64,000 nucleotides of DNA, from NCBI RefSeq assembly GCF_003611635.1, contig NZ_RAVZ01000007.1, positions 1 through 64,000 on the forward strand, read 5' to 3'. Position numbers and translations under genes: made by a program. Origin of the DNA: Corallococcus terminator (GTDB taxonomy: Bacteria > Myxococcota > Myxococcia > Myxococcales > Myxococcaceae). Shown one piece after another: positions 51,854 to 60,393 of this stretch (position 1 is its first letter; every line of letters begins with the position of its first letter). A model generated the notes under the pieces. It searched no databases. It was not told where the DNA came from and worked only from the letters and a program-made list of their open reading frames with translations.

Positions 51854-53347
51854 ATGACCTGGATGCGGAGGAAGACACTGCTGGCCGTCGCGCTCACGTC
51901 GCTGGGCCTGCTCGCGCCCGCGTGCGGCGGAGGCAGCGGGGCGGACTCCGACCCGCCGCCCGACCAGGACGGCCCGGTCATCGTCCCGCCCACCACGGCA
52001 CAGCTTCGCATCGTGCAGGCCGCTCCGGGCGCGCCCGCGATGGACATCTACCTTGCAGGAAGCTCCACGCCCCTGGCCCGCGCCGTGGCCTATGGCACCA
52101 CCACGCCGTACCTCACGCGGGAGCCAGCCAGTGTGACGGTGGAGCTGCGTCCCACGGGCGCGTCCCCGGACTCACAGCCTGTCGCCTCCACGCCGGTGCG
52201 CCTGGAAGCAGGGACGCGCTGGACGGTGGTGACCGCCGGCCAGTTCCAGTCGTCGGATTCGGAGGCGGCGCTGCGCGCGGTGCTGCTGCGTGACAACCCC
52301 GTGCCCGCGGACCAGGGCCTGTCCCGCGTGCGCATCGTGCACGCGGGTTCGGACATCCGGGACGTGGGCGTCGACCTGGGCCAGGACGGCTCCGTGGAGG
52401 TGGCGTCCCTGTCGCGCTTCCAGACCTCGGGCGACGAAGCGCTGGTGGTGCCCTCCGGCGCCGCGCTCCAGGTGGGGCTCGTCACCGGTGGCACCGACCA
52501 GGTGCTGACGTCCTTCACCGTGCCCGCGCTCGGCTCGGGCACCGACACGCTGCTCGTGCTCACCGGCCTCTGGGCCGAACCCGCGCGCGCGGGTGACAGC
52601 TTCTCGCTGCTCACCGCCGGCCGCGACGGCACCCTGGCCATCCTCCGTCAGAACCCGACGCTGTACGTGCTGAACGCGTCCCCGGACGCGCCGCCGCTGG
52701 ACCTCTTCTCCAGCGGCCACGAGCTGACCGACGCCCTGCCCTACGGCGCGCTGTCCGCGTCGCTCCAGGTGCCGCCGGGCACCTACGTGCTCGACTTCTT
52801 CACCAACACGCCGGGCGACGCGCGGCCCGAGGCGGCTCCGGTGGCGTCGGCCACCACGCCCGTCCTCGTCCCGGGCGAGCGCTACCTGATGGTCGCCTCC
52901 GGATACGTCACGCCGCCCGGGCCTTCCGCGCCCGCGTTCACCCTGCTGCCGCTCACGGAGCGCTTCGCGAACGACCCCACCAACCTGCGGCTGCGCTGGG
53001 TGCACGCGGCGTCGGACACGCCCACCGTGGACGTGGGCCCGCTGGGCTCGGAGCGCCGCGTGCTGCCCGACGCGCCCTTCCTCGGCGTGCCCTTCGCCGG
53101 CGCCACCGCGCAGGACGGCCTGCCCCTGCCGTCCGGTGGCACCGTCACGCTGGGCGTGGTGCCCTCGAACGATGCCAACCGTTCGCCGCGCGCGACCTTC
53201 AAGGTGACGCCCCAGCCGGACACGCGCGTCTTCGCCGTCTCCACCGACCTGCCCGGGGCCTCACCGGGCGCCTGGGACCTCCAGTTGCTGCTGGTGGACA
53301 CCACGCGCACGCCGTGGACCGTGAGCGCTCAGCCCCGCGAGCCCTAG
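51854..53347 (+). CDS. DUF4397-repeat lipoprotein
   Basis: 497 residues. RRKTLLAVALTSLGLLAPACGGG is a lipoprotein signal (lipobox APAC), with GAGGAGGGGA upstream. The mature chain contains three or four DUF4397-like beta-sandwich units, each starting near (L/V)RIVxAxxxAPxxDxxL: AQLRIVQAAPGAPAMDIYLA, SRVRIVHAGSDIRDVGVDL, LYVLNASPDAPPLDLFSSG, LRLRWVHAASDTPTVDVGP. DUF4397 is common in secreted adhesin-like proteins; the role is unknown. Its stop codon shares a CTAG palindrome with the stop of the convergent beta-barrel gene. Confidence 0.87.
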   Translation: MTWMRRKTLLAVALTSLGLLAPACGGGSGADSDPPPDQDGPVIVPPTTAQLRIVQAAPGAPAMDIYLAGSSTPLARAVAYGTTTPYLTREPASVTVELRPTGASPDSQPVASTPVRLEAGTRWTVVTAGQFQSSDSEAALRAVLLRDNPVPADQGLSRVRIVHAGSDIRDVGVDLGQDGSVEVASLSRFQTSGDEALVVPSGAALQVGLVTGGTDQVLTSFTVPALGSGTDTLLVLTGLWAEPARAGDSFSLLTAGRDGTLAILRQNPTLYVLNASPDAPPLDLFSSGHELTDALPYGALSASLQVPPGTYVLDFFTNTPGDARPEAAPVASATTPVLVPGERYLMVASGYVTPPGPSAPAFTLLPLTERFANDPTNLRLRWVHAASDTPTVDVGPLGSERRVLPDAPFLGVPFAGATAQDGLPLPSGGTVTLGVVPSNDANRSPRATFKVTPQPDTRVFAVSTDLPGASPGAWDLQLLLVDTTRTPWTVSAQPREP

Positions 53348-54009
53348 AAGGCCCAGCCCAGGTTGACGAGGACGCGCTGGGTGAAGACCCAGGTCGTCTG
53401 ATGACCTTTTTCGACGGGCGCCTCACCATTCGAAATCAGCCCCGCCTTGTCGTAGGTCAGTGCATCGCGCCGCGCGCCCAGCCCCACGCCGGCCTGCACG
53501 GTGAAGCCAGGCTCCAGCACCACGCTGTAGCCCACGAGCGCCAAGGCGCCCACGGACCAGATCTCCGACTCGCCTGACAGCAGGGAGAAGCCACCCGAGG
53601 GAAGGTTTCCCACCGGCCTGGAGGACTCCCGCCAGTAGCTCACCTCCAGGCGCGGTGACACCCACAGGCCCTGGGGCGCGGTGCCCGACAGGTAGAAGCG
53701 CACCGCCGGGGCCAGGCCCACCCGGAACTGAGTGCCGTCCAGCCCCTCGTACCCGGTGTCCGGCGGATCATCCAACCGCGACCGGGCGTGCTCGAAGGAC
53801 GCGAACACCCCCAGGCTCAAGGAGACGTGCTCGCCCAGCACGCGCTCCCCCTCCAGGGCCAGTTGGGGATACACCCCCTCCAGCGGCAGCGACAACGACA
53901 CCACGTTGCGCCGCGCCACGGGAAACGACCCCGTCGTGATGCCTTCCTGCGCGAACACCGTCGTCGACACCAACGACAGCAACAGCCCCCACTTCCGCAT
54001 CGCCACCAT
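53344..54009 (-). CDS. Outer-membrane beta-barrel protein, tandem paralogue 1
   Basis: 221 residues. Signal peptide MVAMRKWGLLLSLVSTTVFAQE, then alternating beta-strand pattern (VVSLSLPLEG, VGLAPAVRFYLSGTA, LWVSPRLEVSYWRE, VGYSVVLEPGFTVQAGVGLGARRD) and a terminal Phe in VNLGWAF, the BAM-recognition type C-terminus. About eight strands are expected. Shares APQGLWVSPRLEV, GYSVVLEPG and GLGARRD with the two paralogues. I start at the second Met because an AGGGG-type ribosome-binding site sits 8 bases before it in this copy and a true AGGAG in copy 2; a six-residue longer form (54027) is possible. Confidence 0.82.
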   Translation of the reverse strand: MVAMRKWGLLLSLVSTTVFAQEGITTGSFPVARRNVVSLSLPLEGVYPQLALEGERVLGEHVSLSLGVFASFEHARSRLDDPPDTGYEGLDGTQFRVGLAPAVRFYLSGTAPQGLWVSPRLEVSYWRESSRPVGNLPSGGFSLLSGESEIWSVGALALVGYSVVLEPGFTVQAGVGLGARRDALTYDKAGLISNGEAPVEKGHQTTWVFTQRVLVNLGWAF

Positions 54010-54169
54010 GTGCTGAACCCCTGTCATGACTCCGGACCCTCGCGGCCCATCGTGCGAGGCTCCTTGCGCAAGGGATGTGCCAGCCCACTCCAGGGGAAGC
54101 AACCCCCGGACCGTCCGGTGCCGTGACACGGGGCGTGATGCCTTTGGACGGTGCCACGCACCGCGAACC

Positions 54170-54832
54170 CTAGAAGGCCCAGCCCACGTTGAAGAGGAGC
54201 CGCTGGGTGAAGTTCCAGTTCGTCTCGCGGACCCGGAAGGAGGCCGTCCCGTCATTGGGGCCCAGCGTGACCACATCGTAGGAATGGGCATCATGACGGG
54301 CGCCCAGCCCCACTCCTGCCTGGAGTGAGAGGCCAGGCTCCAGCACCACGCTGTAGCCCACGACCGCCATGCCCCCCAGGGACACGGTCTCCGAAAAGCT
54401 GTCGGCGGGCGTGATGGCGCCCACCGGCACCGGCACCGTCGTGGAGTCGCTTCGCGCATAGCCCACCTCCACGCGCGGCGACACCCACAGCCCCTGCGGT
54501 GCCGTGCCCGTCAGGTAGAAGCGCACCGCGGGCGACAGGCCCAGTTGGTATTGCGTGCTGTTCCTTCCCACCACCACGACGTTCGCCGGCGGCTCATCCG
54601 TCCGCGCCCGCTGGTGCCGGAGGGACGTGAACACCCCCAGCCCCAGCGAGATGCGTTCCCCCACCACGCGCTCGCCTTCGAGCGCCACCTGGGAATCCGA
54701 ACCAACAGGCACCGACACCGTCACCACATTGCGCCGCGCCACGGGCGCCGACCCCGTCGTGATGCCCTCCTGAGCGAACACCGACGTCGACGCCAATGAC
54801 AGCAACAGCCCCCACTTCCGCGTCGTCACCAT
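54170..54832 (-). CDS. Outer-membrane beta-barrel protein, tandem paralogue 2
   Basis: 220 residues. MVTTRKWGLLLSLASTSVFAQE is a signal peptide. The strand pattern (VVTVSVPVGSDSQVALEGERV, LGLSPAVRFYLTGTAPQGLW, VGYSVVLEPGLSLQAGVGLGA) ends with VGWAF. AGGAG lies 8 bases before this ATG. It differs from copies 1 and 3 mainly in predicted surface loops (for example RHQRARTDEPPANVVVVG and the region around ARSDSTTVPVPV), as expected for barrels under loop diversification. Ligand or cargo unknown. Copy 1 starts 160 bases downstream. Confidence 0.82.
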   Translation of the reverse strand: MVTTRKWGLLLSLASTSVFAQEGITTGSAPVARRNVVTVSVPVGSDSQVALEGERVVGERISLGLGVFTSLRHQRARTDEPPANVVVVGRNSTQYQLGLSPAVRFYLTGTAPQGLWVSPRVEVGYARSDSTTVPVPVGAITPADSFSETVSLGGMAVVGYSVVLEPGLSLQAGVGLGARHDAHSYDVVTLGPNDGTASFRVRETNWNFTQRLLFNVGWAF

Positions 54833-54921
54833 GTGATGAACTCCTGTCATGCAATTGGACCTTCGTGGACAATGCCAACCACGCGCGAATGCGCGCCCCT
54901 CGACGTCACGCCCCGTGAGCC

Positions 54922-55578
54922 CTAGAAGGCCCAGCCCAGGCTGAACAGGAGCTGCTGCGTGAGGCTCCAACTGCTATCCTTGGACTTGTCGAGAGAAGTA
55001 CGGCCTTGCGAGTCCTGAGAAAAGTACTCGTGGGAGGCGAATTCACGCCGGACGCCCAACCCCAACCCTGCTCGGGCGGTAAAACCAGACTCCAACACCA
55101 TGCTGTATCCCAGGACCCCCGAGCCCCCCAGGGACAAGGTCTCATGCTGGCTCTCGTCGAAGGCCTGGTTGACCACCTCGGTGCCCGTCCTCTTGATGGA
55201 GTCACGCCCGTAGCCCACCTCCAGGCGAGGGGACACCCACAGGCCCTGGGGCGCGGTGCCCGTCAGGAAGAAGCGCACCGCCGGAGACAGGCCCGCCTGC
55301 CAGGAACCGTGGTTCTGCCCCTCCAGTTCCTCGACGGGCACGTTCTCCCACCGCCGCTGGTACTCATACACGGATACGAACACCCCCAGCCCCACGGAGA
55401 CACGTTCGCTCAGCACGTGCTCCCCTTCGAGCGACAACTGGGATTGCCCGACAGGCACCGACACAGACAACACGTTGCGCCGCGCCACGGGCACCGCCCC
55501 CGTCGCGATGGCTTCCTGCGCGAACACCGACGTCGACACCAACGACAGCAACAGCCCCAGCTTCTGGATTGAAACCAT
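54922..55578 (-). CDS. Outer-membrane beta-barrel protein, tandem paralogue 3
   Basis: 218 residues. Signal peptide MVSIQKLGLLLSLVSTSVFAQE; strands VLSVSVPVGQSQLSLEGEHV, AGLSPAVRFFLTGTAPQGLW, LGYSMVLESGFTARAGLGLGVRRE; terminal FSLGWAF. Loops are the most charged of the three (YEYQRRWENVPVEELEGQ, SIKRTGTEVVNQAFDESQ). Upstream in this copy the alternative start is a GTG, not ATG, which supports the shorter start used for all three. Upstream bases 55597-55660 resemble the leader of copy 1, so the duplication included regulatory DNA. Confidence 0.82.
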   Translation of the reverse strand: MVSIQKLGLLLSLVSTSVFAQEAIATGAVPVARRNVLSVSVPVGQSQLSLEGEHVLSERVSVGLGVFVSVYEYQRRWENVPVEELEGQNHGSWQAGLSPAVRFFLTGTAPQGLWVSPRLEVGYGRDSIKRTGTEVVNQAFDESQHETLSLGGSGVLGYSMVLESGFTARAGLGLGVRREFASHEYFSQDSQGRTSLDKSKDSSWSLTQQLLFSLGWAF

Positions 55579-55752
55579 GTGCTGAACCCCCGTCACGAGT
55601 CCGGACCCTCACGGTCCGCCTGTGCATGGGAGCCCTTCGCAAGCCATGTGCCAGCGCGCGCGCAGAGGGAGCGACCAGGCGTGGAGCCCGGCACCGTGAC
55701 AGCGTGTCAAACGCGCGCGAACGCGCCCTTGTCAGCGTGTCATGTCATCGCG

Positions 55753-58700
55753 TCACGGCGCGGTGAGCGGGGCCAGGGCCTGCTCACGACGGAGCTGGAG
55801 CACGCGCACGTCGGGATCCACCACCAGCCGCTCCGGCGCGAAGTCCGAGCGCACCGTCACCCGCGCCCCTGCGCCCGCGACCGGCTCCACGCGCACCCGC
55901 GCCTCGTGGAAGTCCGCGGCCGGCGCCGTCTGTGTCGGAAGGGACACCGGGCGCTCGCCCTTCATCACCGCCACCTCCACCGGCATGCGGCCCGTGCCCG
56001 CGTTCGTCACCGTCGCCGTGGTCACCCACTGCGCCCCCTCCTTCGTCACCCGGGCCTCGGTGACGCGGTACTCGGGCACCACCACCTCGAAGAAGGCCTG
56101 TCGGGTGAACGCGTCGAAGGCCGCCGCATCCGGCGCGAAGGGGCGCATCACGGCGAGGAAGTCCTGGAGCACCGGATGGTCCGCGTCGTTCATGTACCGC
56201 TTCAGGAAGGCCTGGATGCCCGCGTGCATCGCGGGCCGGCCCATCAGGTCCTCCAGCATCCAGAACGTCCAGCCGCCCTTCTCATAGACGACCGACGTGT
56301 CGCCCTCGCGCGAGCCGTCCAGCTTCACCAGCGGCCGTTCACCATCCACCCGCCGGTCCTTCGCGTAGCGCGTCTCCATCCCCCGCGCGGCCTGCCGGCG
56401 CGCCTCCGGCCCGTCGAGCTGTTCGATGAGCTTGAGCGACGCGTAGTGCGACATGCCTTCCGACAGCACGTCCCCGCCCGGCCCCTTGCCGGGGATGAGC
56501 AGGTTGCCCCACCACTGGTGCGCGGCCTCGTGCGCGGTGACGAGCAGCACCGCGTTCACCTCCGGCGACGCACGCGTGAGGAACCCGATGGACTCCGAGA
56601 ACGTGATGTTCGTGGGGAAGCCCTGCGCGTAGTTGTCCAGGCCGGCGAACTCCGACAGCTTCAATTCCGCCCACGGAAACGGGTGGAACCATTCCGAGTA
56701 GTACCGGCGCGCGCCCTCCAGCCCCCGCGACATCTCCTTCACGTTGTAGCCGTGCGCCGGATGGTGGAACACCTCCGTGCCTTCGCCCGCCACCCGGTCC
56801 CACTTCCCCGCGACGATGTTGAAGAGGCTCACCGGATGGTCGCTGCGCCAGACGGTGGTGCGCCGTCCGTCCTTCACCGTGTCGCTCTCCCGCACGCCCA
56901 CGGAGTTGAGCGTGTAGGCCTCCGAAGCGGACAGGCGGATCCGCGTGGTGAACGGCGTGCCGCTACCCCAGGCGGCCTCCGTGGGGCCCACGTAGAAGTC
57001 GTCTGGATACACGCGCGGCTCGTAGCGGTTCTCCTTCGGATCCACGCCGCGCTCCTCCTGGTAGCCCACCACCGGCGCGAACGTGGCCTCGAAGCTCGTG
57101 AGCACCACGCCCGAGGGCAGGATGAACTCCTTGAGCAGGCCCCCCTCGCGCGACACCCCGTCCGGCACGTGGCCCTGGAATTCGAAGCCCACCTTCAGCG
57201 TGGCCCCGGGCTCGAGCGGCGGTGACGCGGTAAAGACATACAGCCCCGAGCGATCCTCCGGCGCCGCGTCCTTCCCGTCCACCGTCCAGCGCACGTCCTT
57301 CCAGGCATCCCCGCCCGAGAGGGCGAAGCGCGCAAGCGGCGTGGCCTGACGGTTCACCAGCGTGTACGTGCCGCGCGTGCGAAAGGCGCTCGCCTCCGGC
57401 TCCAGGTCCACGTCCAGATCCACGTCCACCAGCGCGGGCTGGGGCGCGTCCTTCCACGTCGCCAGGTTCTTCTGCCAGTACTGCTTCGCGCGCAGTTTCG
57501 CCGCCGCGCCCTGGTAGCCCTGCCCCACGAGCACGCCCAGGCTCACGAGCGCCACCCCCGGGACGACGAGGTACGGCGCCAGTCGCCACGCGCCACGCGC
57601 CAGTCCCGACGGATTCAGCGCCTCCAGCGTCGTCACCGCGTCGTGCGCGCGCCGCCCGTCCAGCCGCACCGCCAGCGCGGTGAAGAAGACGGCCAGCCCC
57701 AGTACCGCCACGCGGTTGAGCACCAGCGCGGACCGGTCCACCTGGAACGCGCCCAGGTCGGTCCACCTCACCGCGCCCCACAGCGGCCAGTTCGTCACCC
57801 AGGTGAGGTCCCCGCGCACGGCGAGGAAGCCCGTGAGGGCCAGCGCGCCCAGCGCCAGCGCGTACGTGCCGAAGCGCCCTCCCGTCACCGCGCGTGCGGC
57901 CAGGATGAAGCCCATCCACAGGAAGAAGGTGGGCATCAGCAGCAGGCCCCACACGAGCAGGTACGGCGTCAGCGACAGCGGCACCGTGCCCTGGGACACC
58001 TGCACCAGCGTGCCCGCGATCGCCATGGCCGAAAGCAGCACCACCGCGACCAGGCTGTTCGCCAGCGCCTTGCCCAGGAGCACCGACAGCGTGCGCACCG
58101 GCGTCGCGTCGTGGAGGGGCGCGAAGCCACACGCCTGCTCCCGTTCCAGCGACTCCACCCCGTAGAACATCAACAACAGACACACGAGCACGGACGCCTG
58201 GTTCATCGAGCGCACCGCGAAGCGCCCCGGCACCAACAACAGCTCCGTGTCGAAGGGGCCCGTCGCCGTGGCGGCCTGGGACACCATCTGGAACATCAGG
58301 AGCGGCAGGAACAGGTAGAGCCCCGGCTGCGACAGCAGACCCCGCGCCTCGGCCCGGGTCACCGTCCACAGTCCGGCCCAGAACCCCGGCGGCTTCACGC
58401 CCATGCCCAGCGCGGACAGCGGCGCCTCCGCGTGGGACAGCGCCACCTGCGCGGGCGGCGCTTCCATGCGGTCGCGGCTCGCGCGCGAGGACTTCGCACC
58501 CGCATCCCCCCGGAGCATGCGGCGGAAGTGGCGCTCGCTCCAGGCCACCGCGCCCAGGCCCAGGCCCATGAGCACGAACCGGCTGATGACGAAGAGCGCG
58601 TCCAGCCCCACCGGCTGCGTGTTGTAGAAGTCCACGCCCCGGTCCACCTTGATCCACGTCTCCGTGAGCCAGCGGAAGCCGCCTGGATCCACGGCCATCA

Positions 58701-59358
58701 GGAACCGGTTCACGCGCGGGTCCAACCAGCCGGGCGACCAGTCCCACAGGAAGAAGGCGCAGAGAAAGAGCAGGCCCACCGGCAGGAAGTACACCGGCAC
58801 CGCGCGGCGCGTGCGCTCGCCCACGCAGAAGGCGGCCCCCGCCATGAAGACAATCAATGGCAGACCGAACCACACGGCCGCGCGCACGTAGTGCTCCAGG
58901 ACGAAGGGCCCCCGGAACTCCGCCGCGGCCCCTGACGGCACGACGTGATGGAAGAAGACGAGCAATCCCATCATCACCGCGAGCGCCGTCACGTACGCGC
59001 CCAGCACCGCCAGGAACTTGCCCCACACGTACTCCGCGGGCGTCAGCGGCGTGGTGTGCAGCAGTGGCTGCACGCGCGCCTCGTCGTCGGAGATGATGGC
59101 CATGCCCGCGCCCACCGACACGAAGAAGGTGAACAGCAGGAAGGTGAGGAGCAGGACCGTCTGCGCGACGGCGAAGCCGCTCGTCGCCCACGCCTTCTTG
59201 CCGCCCACCTCCGTGCTGCCCGACTCGATGGTGACGTTGCCCGACGACACGCCCCACGTGACGAACACCAGCAGCACGAGCAACACCCAGAACAGCGGAC
59301 GGCGCACCTGGTGGCGCCACTCCGTGCGCGCCACGTGAAGCAGTCTCGACAGGTTCAT
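55753..59358 (-). CDS. ABC-2 permease fused to an M1-type aminopeptidase domain
   Basis: 1201 residues. Residues 1-~600 contain about twelve hydrophobic helices in two ABC-2 permease halves (MNLSRLLHVARTEWRHQVRR; WTVTRAEARGLLSQPGLYLF begins the second). Residues ~650-1201 are a gluzincin peptidase-like domain: a substrate-loop-like LDNYAQGFPTNITFSES, zinc site HEAAHQWWGN at 943-952 (His943, Glu944, His947), and the downstream Glu967 in SEGMSHYAS. A C-terminal beta-rich segment follows. The spacing to the third ligand is one residue longer than in typical M1 enzymes. ATGA overlap with the ATPase gene links them. Probably exports or processes peptides at the membrane; the cargo is unknown. Confidence 0.9.
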   Translation of the reverse strand: MNLSRLLHVARTEWRHQVRRPLFWVLLVLLVFVTWGVSSGNVTIESGSTEVGGKKAWATSGFAVAQTVLLLTFLLFTFFVSVGAGMAIISDDEARVQPLLHTTPLTPAEYVWGKFLAVLGAYVTALAVMMGLLVFFHHVVPSGAAAEFRGPFVLEHYVRAAVWFGLPLIVFMAGAAFCVGERTRRAVPVYFLPVGLLFLCAFFLWDWSPGWLDPRVNRFLMAVDPGGFRWLTETWIKVDRGVDFYNTQPVGLDALFVISRFVLMGLGLGAVAWSERHFRRMLRGDAGAKSSRASRDRMEAPPAQVALSHAEAPLSALGMGVKPPGFWAGLWTVTRAEARGLLSQPGLYLFLPLLMFQMVSQAATATGPFDTELLLVPGRFAVRSMNQASVLVCLLLMFYGVESLEREQACGFAPLHDATPVRTLSVLLGKALANSLVAVVLLSAMAIAGTLVQVSQGTVPLSLTPYLLVWGLLLMPTFFLWMGFILAARAVTGGRFGTYALALGALALTGFLAVRGDLTWVTNWPLWGAVRWTDLGAFQVDRSALVLNRVAVLGLAVFFTALAVRLDGRRAHDAVTTLEALNPSGLARGAWRLAPYLVVPGVALVSLGVLVGQGYQGAAAKLRAKQYWQKNLATWKDAPQPALVDVDLDVDLEPEASAFRTRGTYTLVNRQATPLARFALSGGDAWKDVRWTVDGKDAAPEDRSGLYVFTASPPLEPGATLKVGFEFQGHVPDGVSREGGLLKEFILPSGVVLTSFEATFAPVVGYQEERGVDPKENRYEPRVYPDDFYVGPTEAAWGSGTPFTTRIRLSASEAYTLNSVGVRESDTVKDGRRTTVWRSDHPVSLFNIVAGKWDRVAGEGTEVFHHPAHGYNVKEMSRGLEGARRYYSEWFHPFPWAELKLSEFAGLDNYAQGFPTNITFSESIGFLTRASPEVNAVLLVTAHEAAHQWWGNLLIPGKGPGGDVLSEGMSHYASLKLIEQLDGPEARRQAARGMETRYAKDRRVDGERPLVKLDGSREGDTSVVYEKGGWTFWMLEDLMGRPAMHAGIQAFLKRYMNDADHPVLQDFLAVMRPFAPDAAAFDAFTRQAFFEVVVPEYRVTEARVTKEGAQWVTTATVTNAGTGRMPVEVAVMKGERPVSLPTQTAPAADFHEARVRVEPVAGAGARVTVRSDFAPERLVVDPDVRVLQLRREQALAPLTAP

Positions 59359-60275
59359 GCGCCCACCGCCGGAGCCGAGGGCGGAACCGGCGCCGAGGGC
59401 CCGGGCGCGTCCTTCATCAAGAGCAGGTACGCATCCTCCAGCGTGGGCGGGGTGCGCTCGAAGCCCGGCGGGACGGGCACGCCGGGGGGCGCGTGGATGC
59501 GCACGCGGTTCCTGCCCTCGAAGAGCACGGCCTGGGTGACGCGGTGGGCCTGCTGGAAGCTGTCCATGTCGGCCGGGGGGACGGTGCCTTCGTAGAGGGT
59601 GTCGAGGAGGGCGGCCTTCGCCTCGCTGGGGCTGGTGATGGCGACGACGCGGCCCTGGCGGATGACGGCGAAGCGCGGGCAGAGCATGGCCACGTCCTCC
59701 ACGATGTGCGTGGACAGGAGCACCGTGCGCTCGTGCGCGATTTCGGCCAGCAGCCGGTAGAAGCGCTGGCGCTCCTCCGGGTCCAGGCCCGCGGTGGGCT
59801 CGTCCACGATGATGAGCTTGGGATTGCCCGCCAGGGCCTGGGCGATGCCCAGCCGCTGCCGCATGCCGCCCGAGTACTCCTTCACCTTGCGCTTCGCCGC
59901 GAACGTGAGGTTCACGCGCTCCAGCAACTGCGCGCACAGCGCCTTCAGGCCCTGGGGCGCGGTGACACCCTTGAGCTCCAGCAGGTAGCGCAGCATGTCC
60001 TGGCCGGAGAGGTACGGGTAGAAGCCGAACTCCTGGGGCAGGTAGCCCAGGTGGGGGCGCAGGGCCTCCGGGTGGCGCACCAGGTCCAGGCCGTCCAGCG
60101 TCACCTCGCCGGAGGTGGGCTCCAGCAGGCCGGAGAGGATCTTCATCAGCGTGGACTTGCCCGCGCCGTTGGGGCCCAGCAGGCCGAACATTCCCCGGGG
60201 CACTTCCAGGTCCACGCCGCGAAGGGCCGTCACCGGCCCCGGGTACACCTTCACCAGATTGCGCAGGCTGAGCAT
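59355..60275 (-). CDS. ABC transporter ATP-binding protein
   Basis: 306 residues, cytoplasmic ATPase partner of the fused permease/peptidase. Walker A GLLGPNGAGKST, Q-loop YLPQEFGFYPYLSG, signature YSGGMRQRLGIAQAL, Walker B KLIIVDEPTAGLD, H-loop STHIVED. The C-terminal ~80 residues (EGTVPPADMDSFQQAHRVTQ ... PPTLEDAYLLLM) are the accessory tail typical of ABC-2 ATPases, ending in a Pro/Ala-rich stretch. The ATG at 60275 gives the usual MLSLRNLVKVYPG start. Stop overlaps the permease start. Confidence 0.94.
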   Translation of the reverse strand: MLSLRNLVKVYPGPVTALRGVDLEVPRGMFGLLGPNGAGKSTLMKILSGLLEPTSGEVTLDGLDLVRHPEALRPHLGYLPQEFGFYPYLSGQDMLRYLLELKGVTAPQGLKALCAQLLERVNLTFAAKRKVKEYSGGMRQRLGIAQALAGNPKLIIVDEPTAGLDPEERQRFYRLLAEIAHERTVLLSTHIVEDVAMLCPRFAVIRQGRVVAITSPSEAKAALLDTLYEGTVPPADMDSFQQAHRVTQAVLFEGRNRVRIHAPPGVPVPPGFERTPPTLEDAYLLLMKDAPGPSAPVPPSAPAVGA

Positions 60276-60393
60276 GAGGCCCCTTCTACGCCAAAGGGGG
60301 GCCTCCCATTTCCACCCTCGCTCGAACGGGGCAGGCAGGCGACGCCCTGGGTGATTGAGACATGAAAACAGGGCTGCCAGACTCACAGGACCC

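Larger units (their letters stand above)
53344..55680 (-). repeat. Tandem triplication of a beta-barrel gene with conserved leader
   Basis: Three genes of about 660 bases share start and end sequences (gene ends ctagaaggcccagccca on the plus strand in all three) and the gene-proximal gt-cAC-CATG region. Leaders of copies 1 and 3 share ccggaccctc, cgcaag and atgtgccagc blocks about 20-70 bases upstream; copy 2's leader is diverged. Spacing is 160 and 89 bases. No mobile element is adjacent, so local unequal recombination is the simplest origin. Confidence 0.8.

Noticed and set aside
53344-55680. Insertion sequence or phage origin for the triplicated genes
   Set aside because: No transposase, integrase, terminal inverted repeats or target duplications are visible; signal peptides and barrel motifs explain the similarity.
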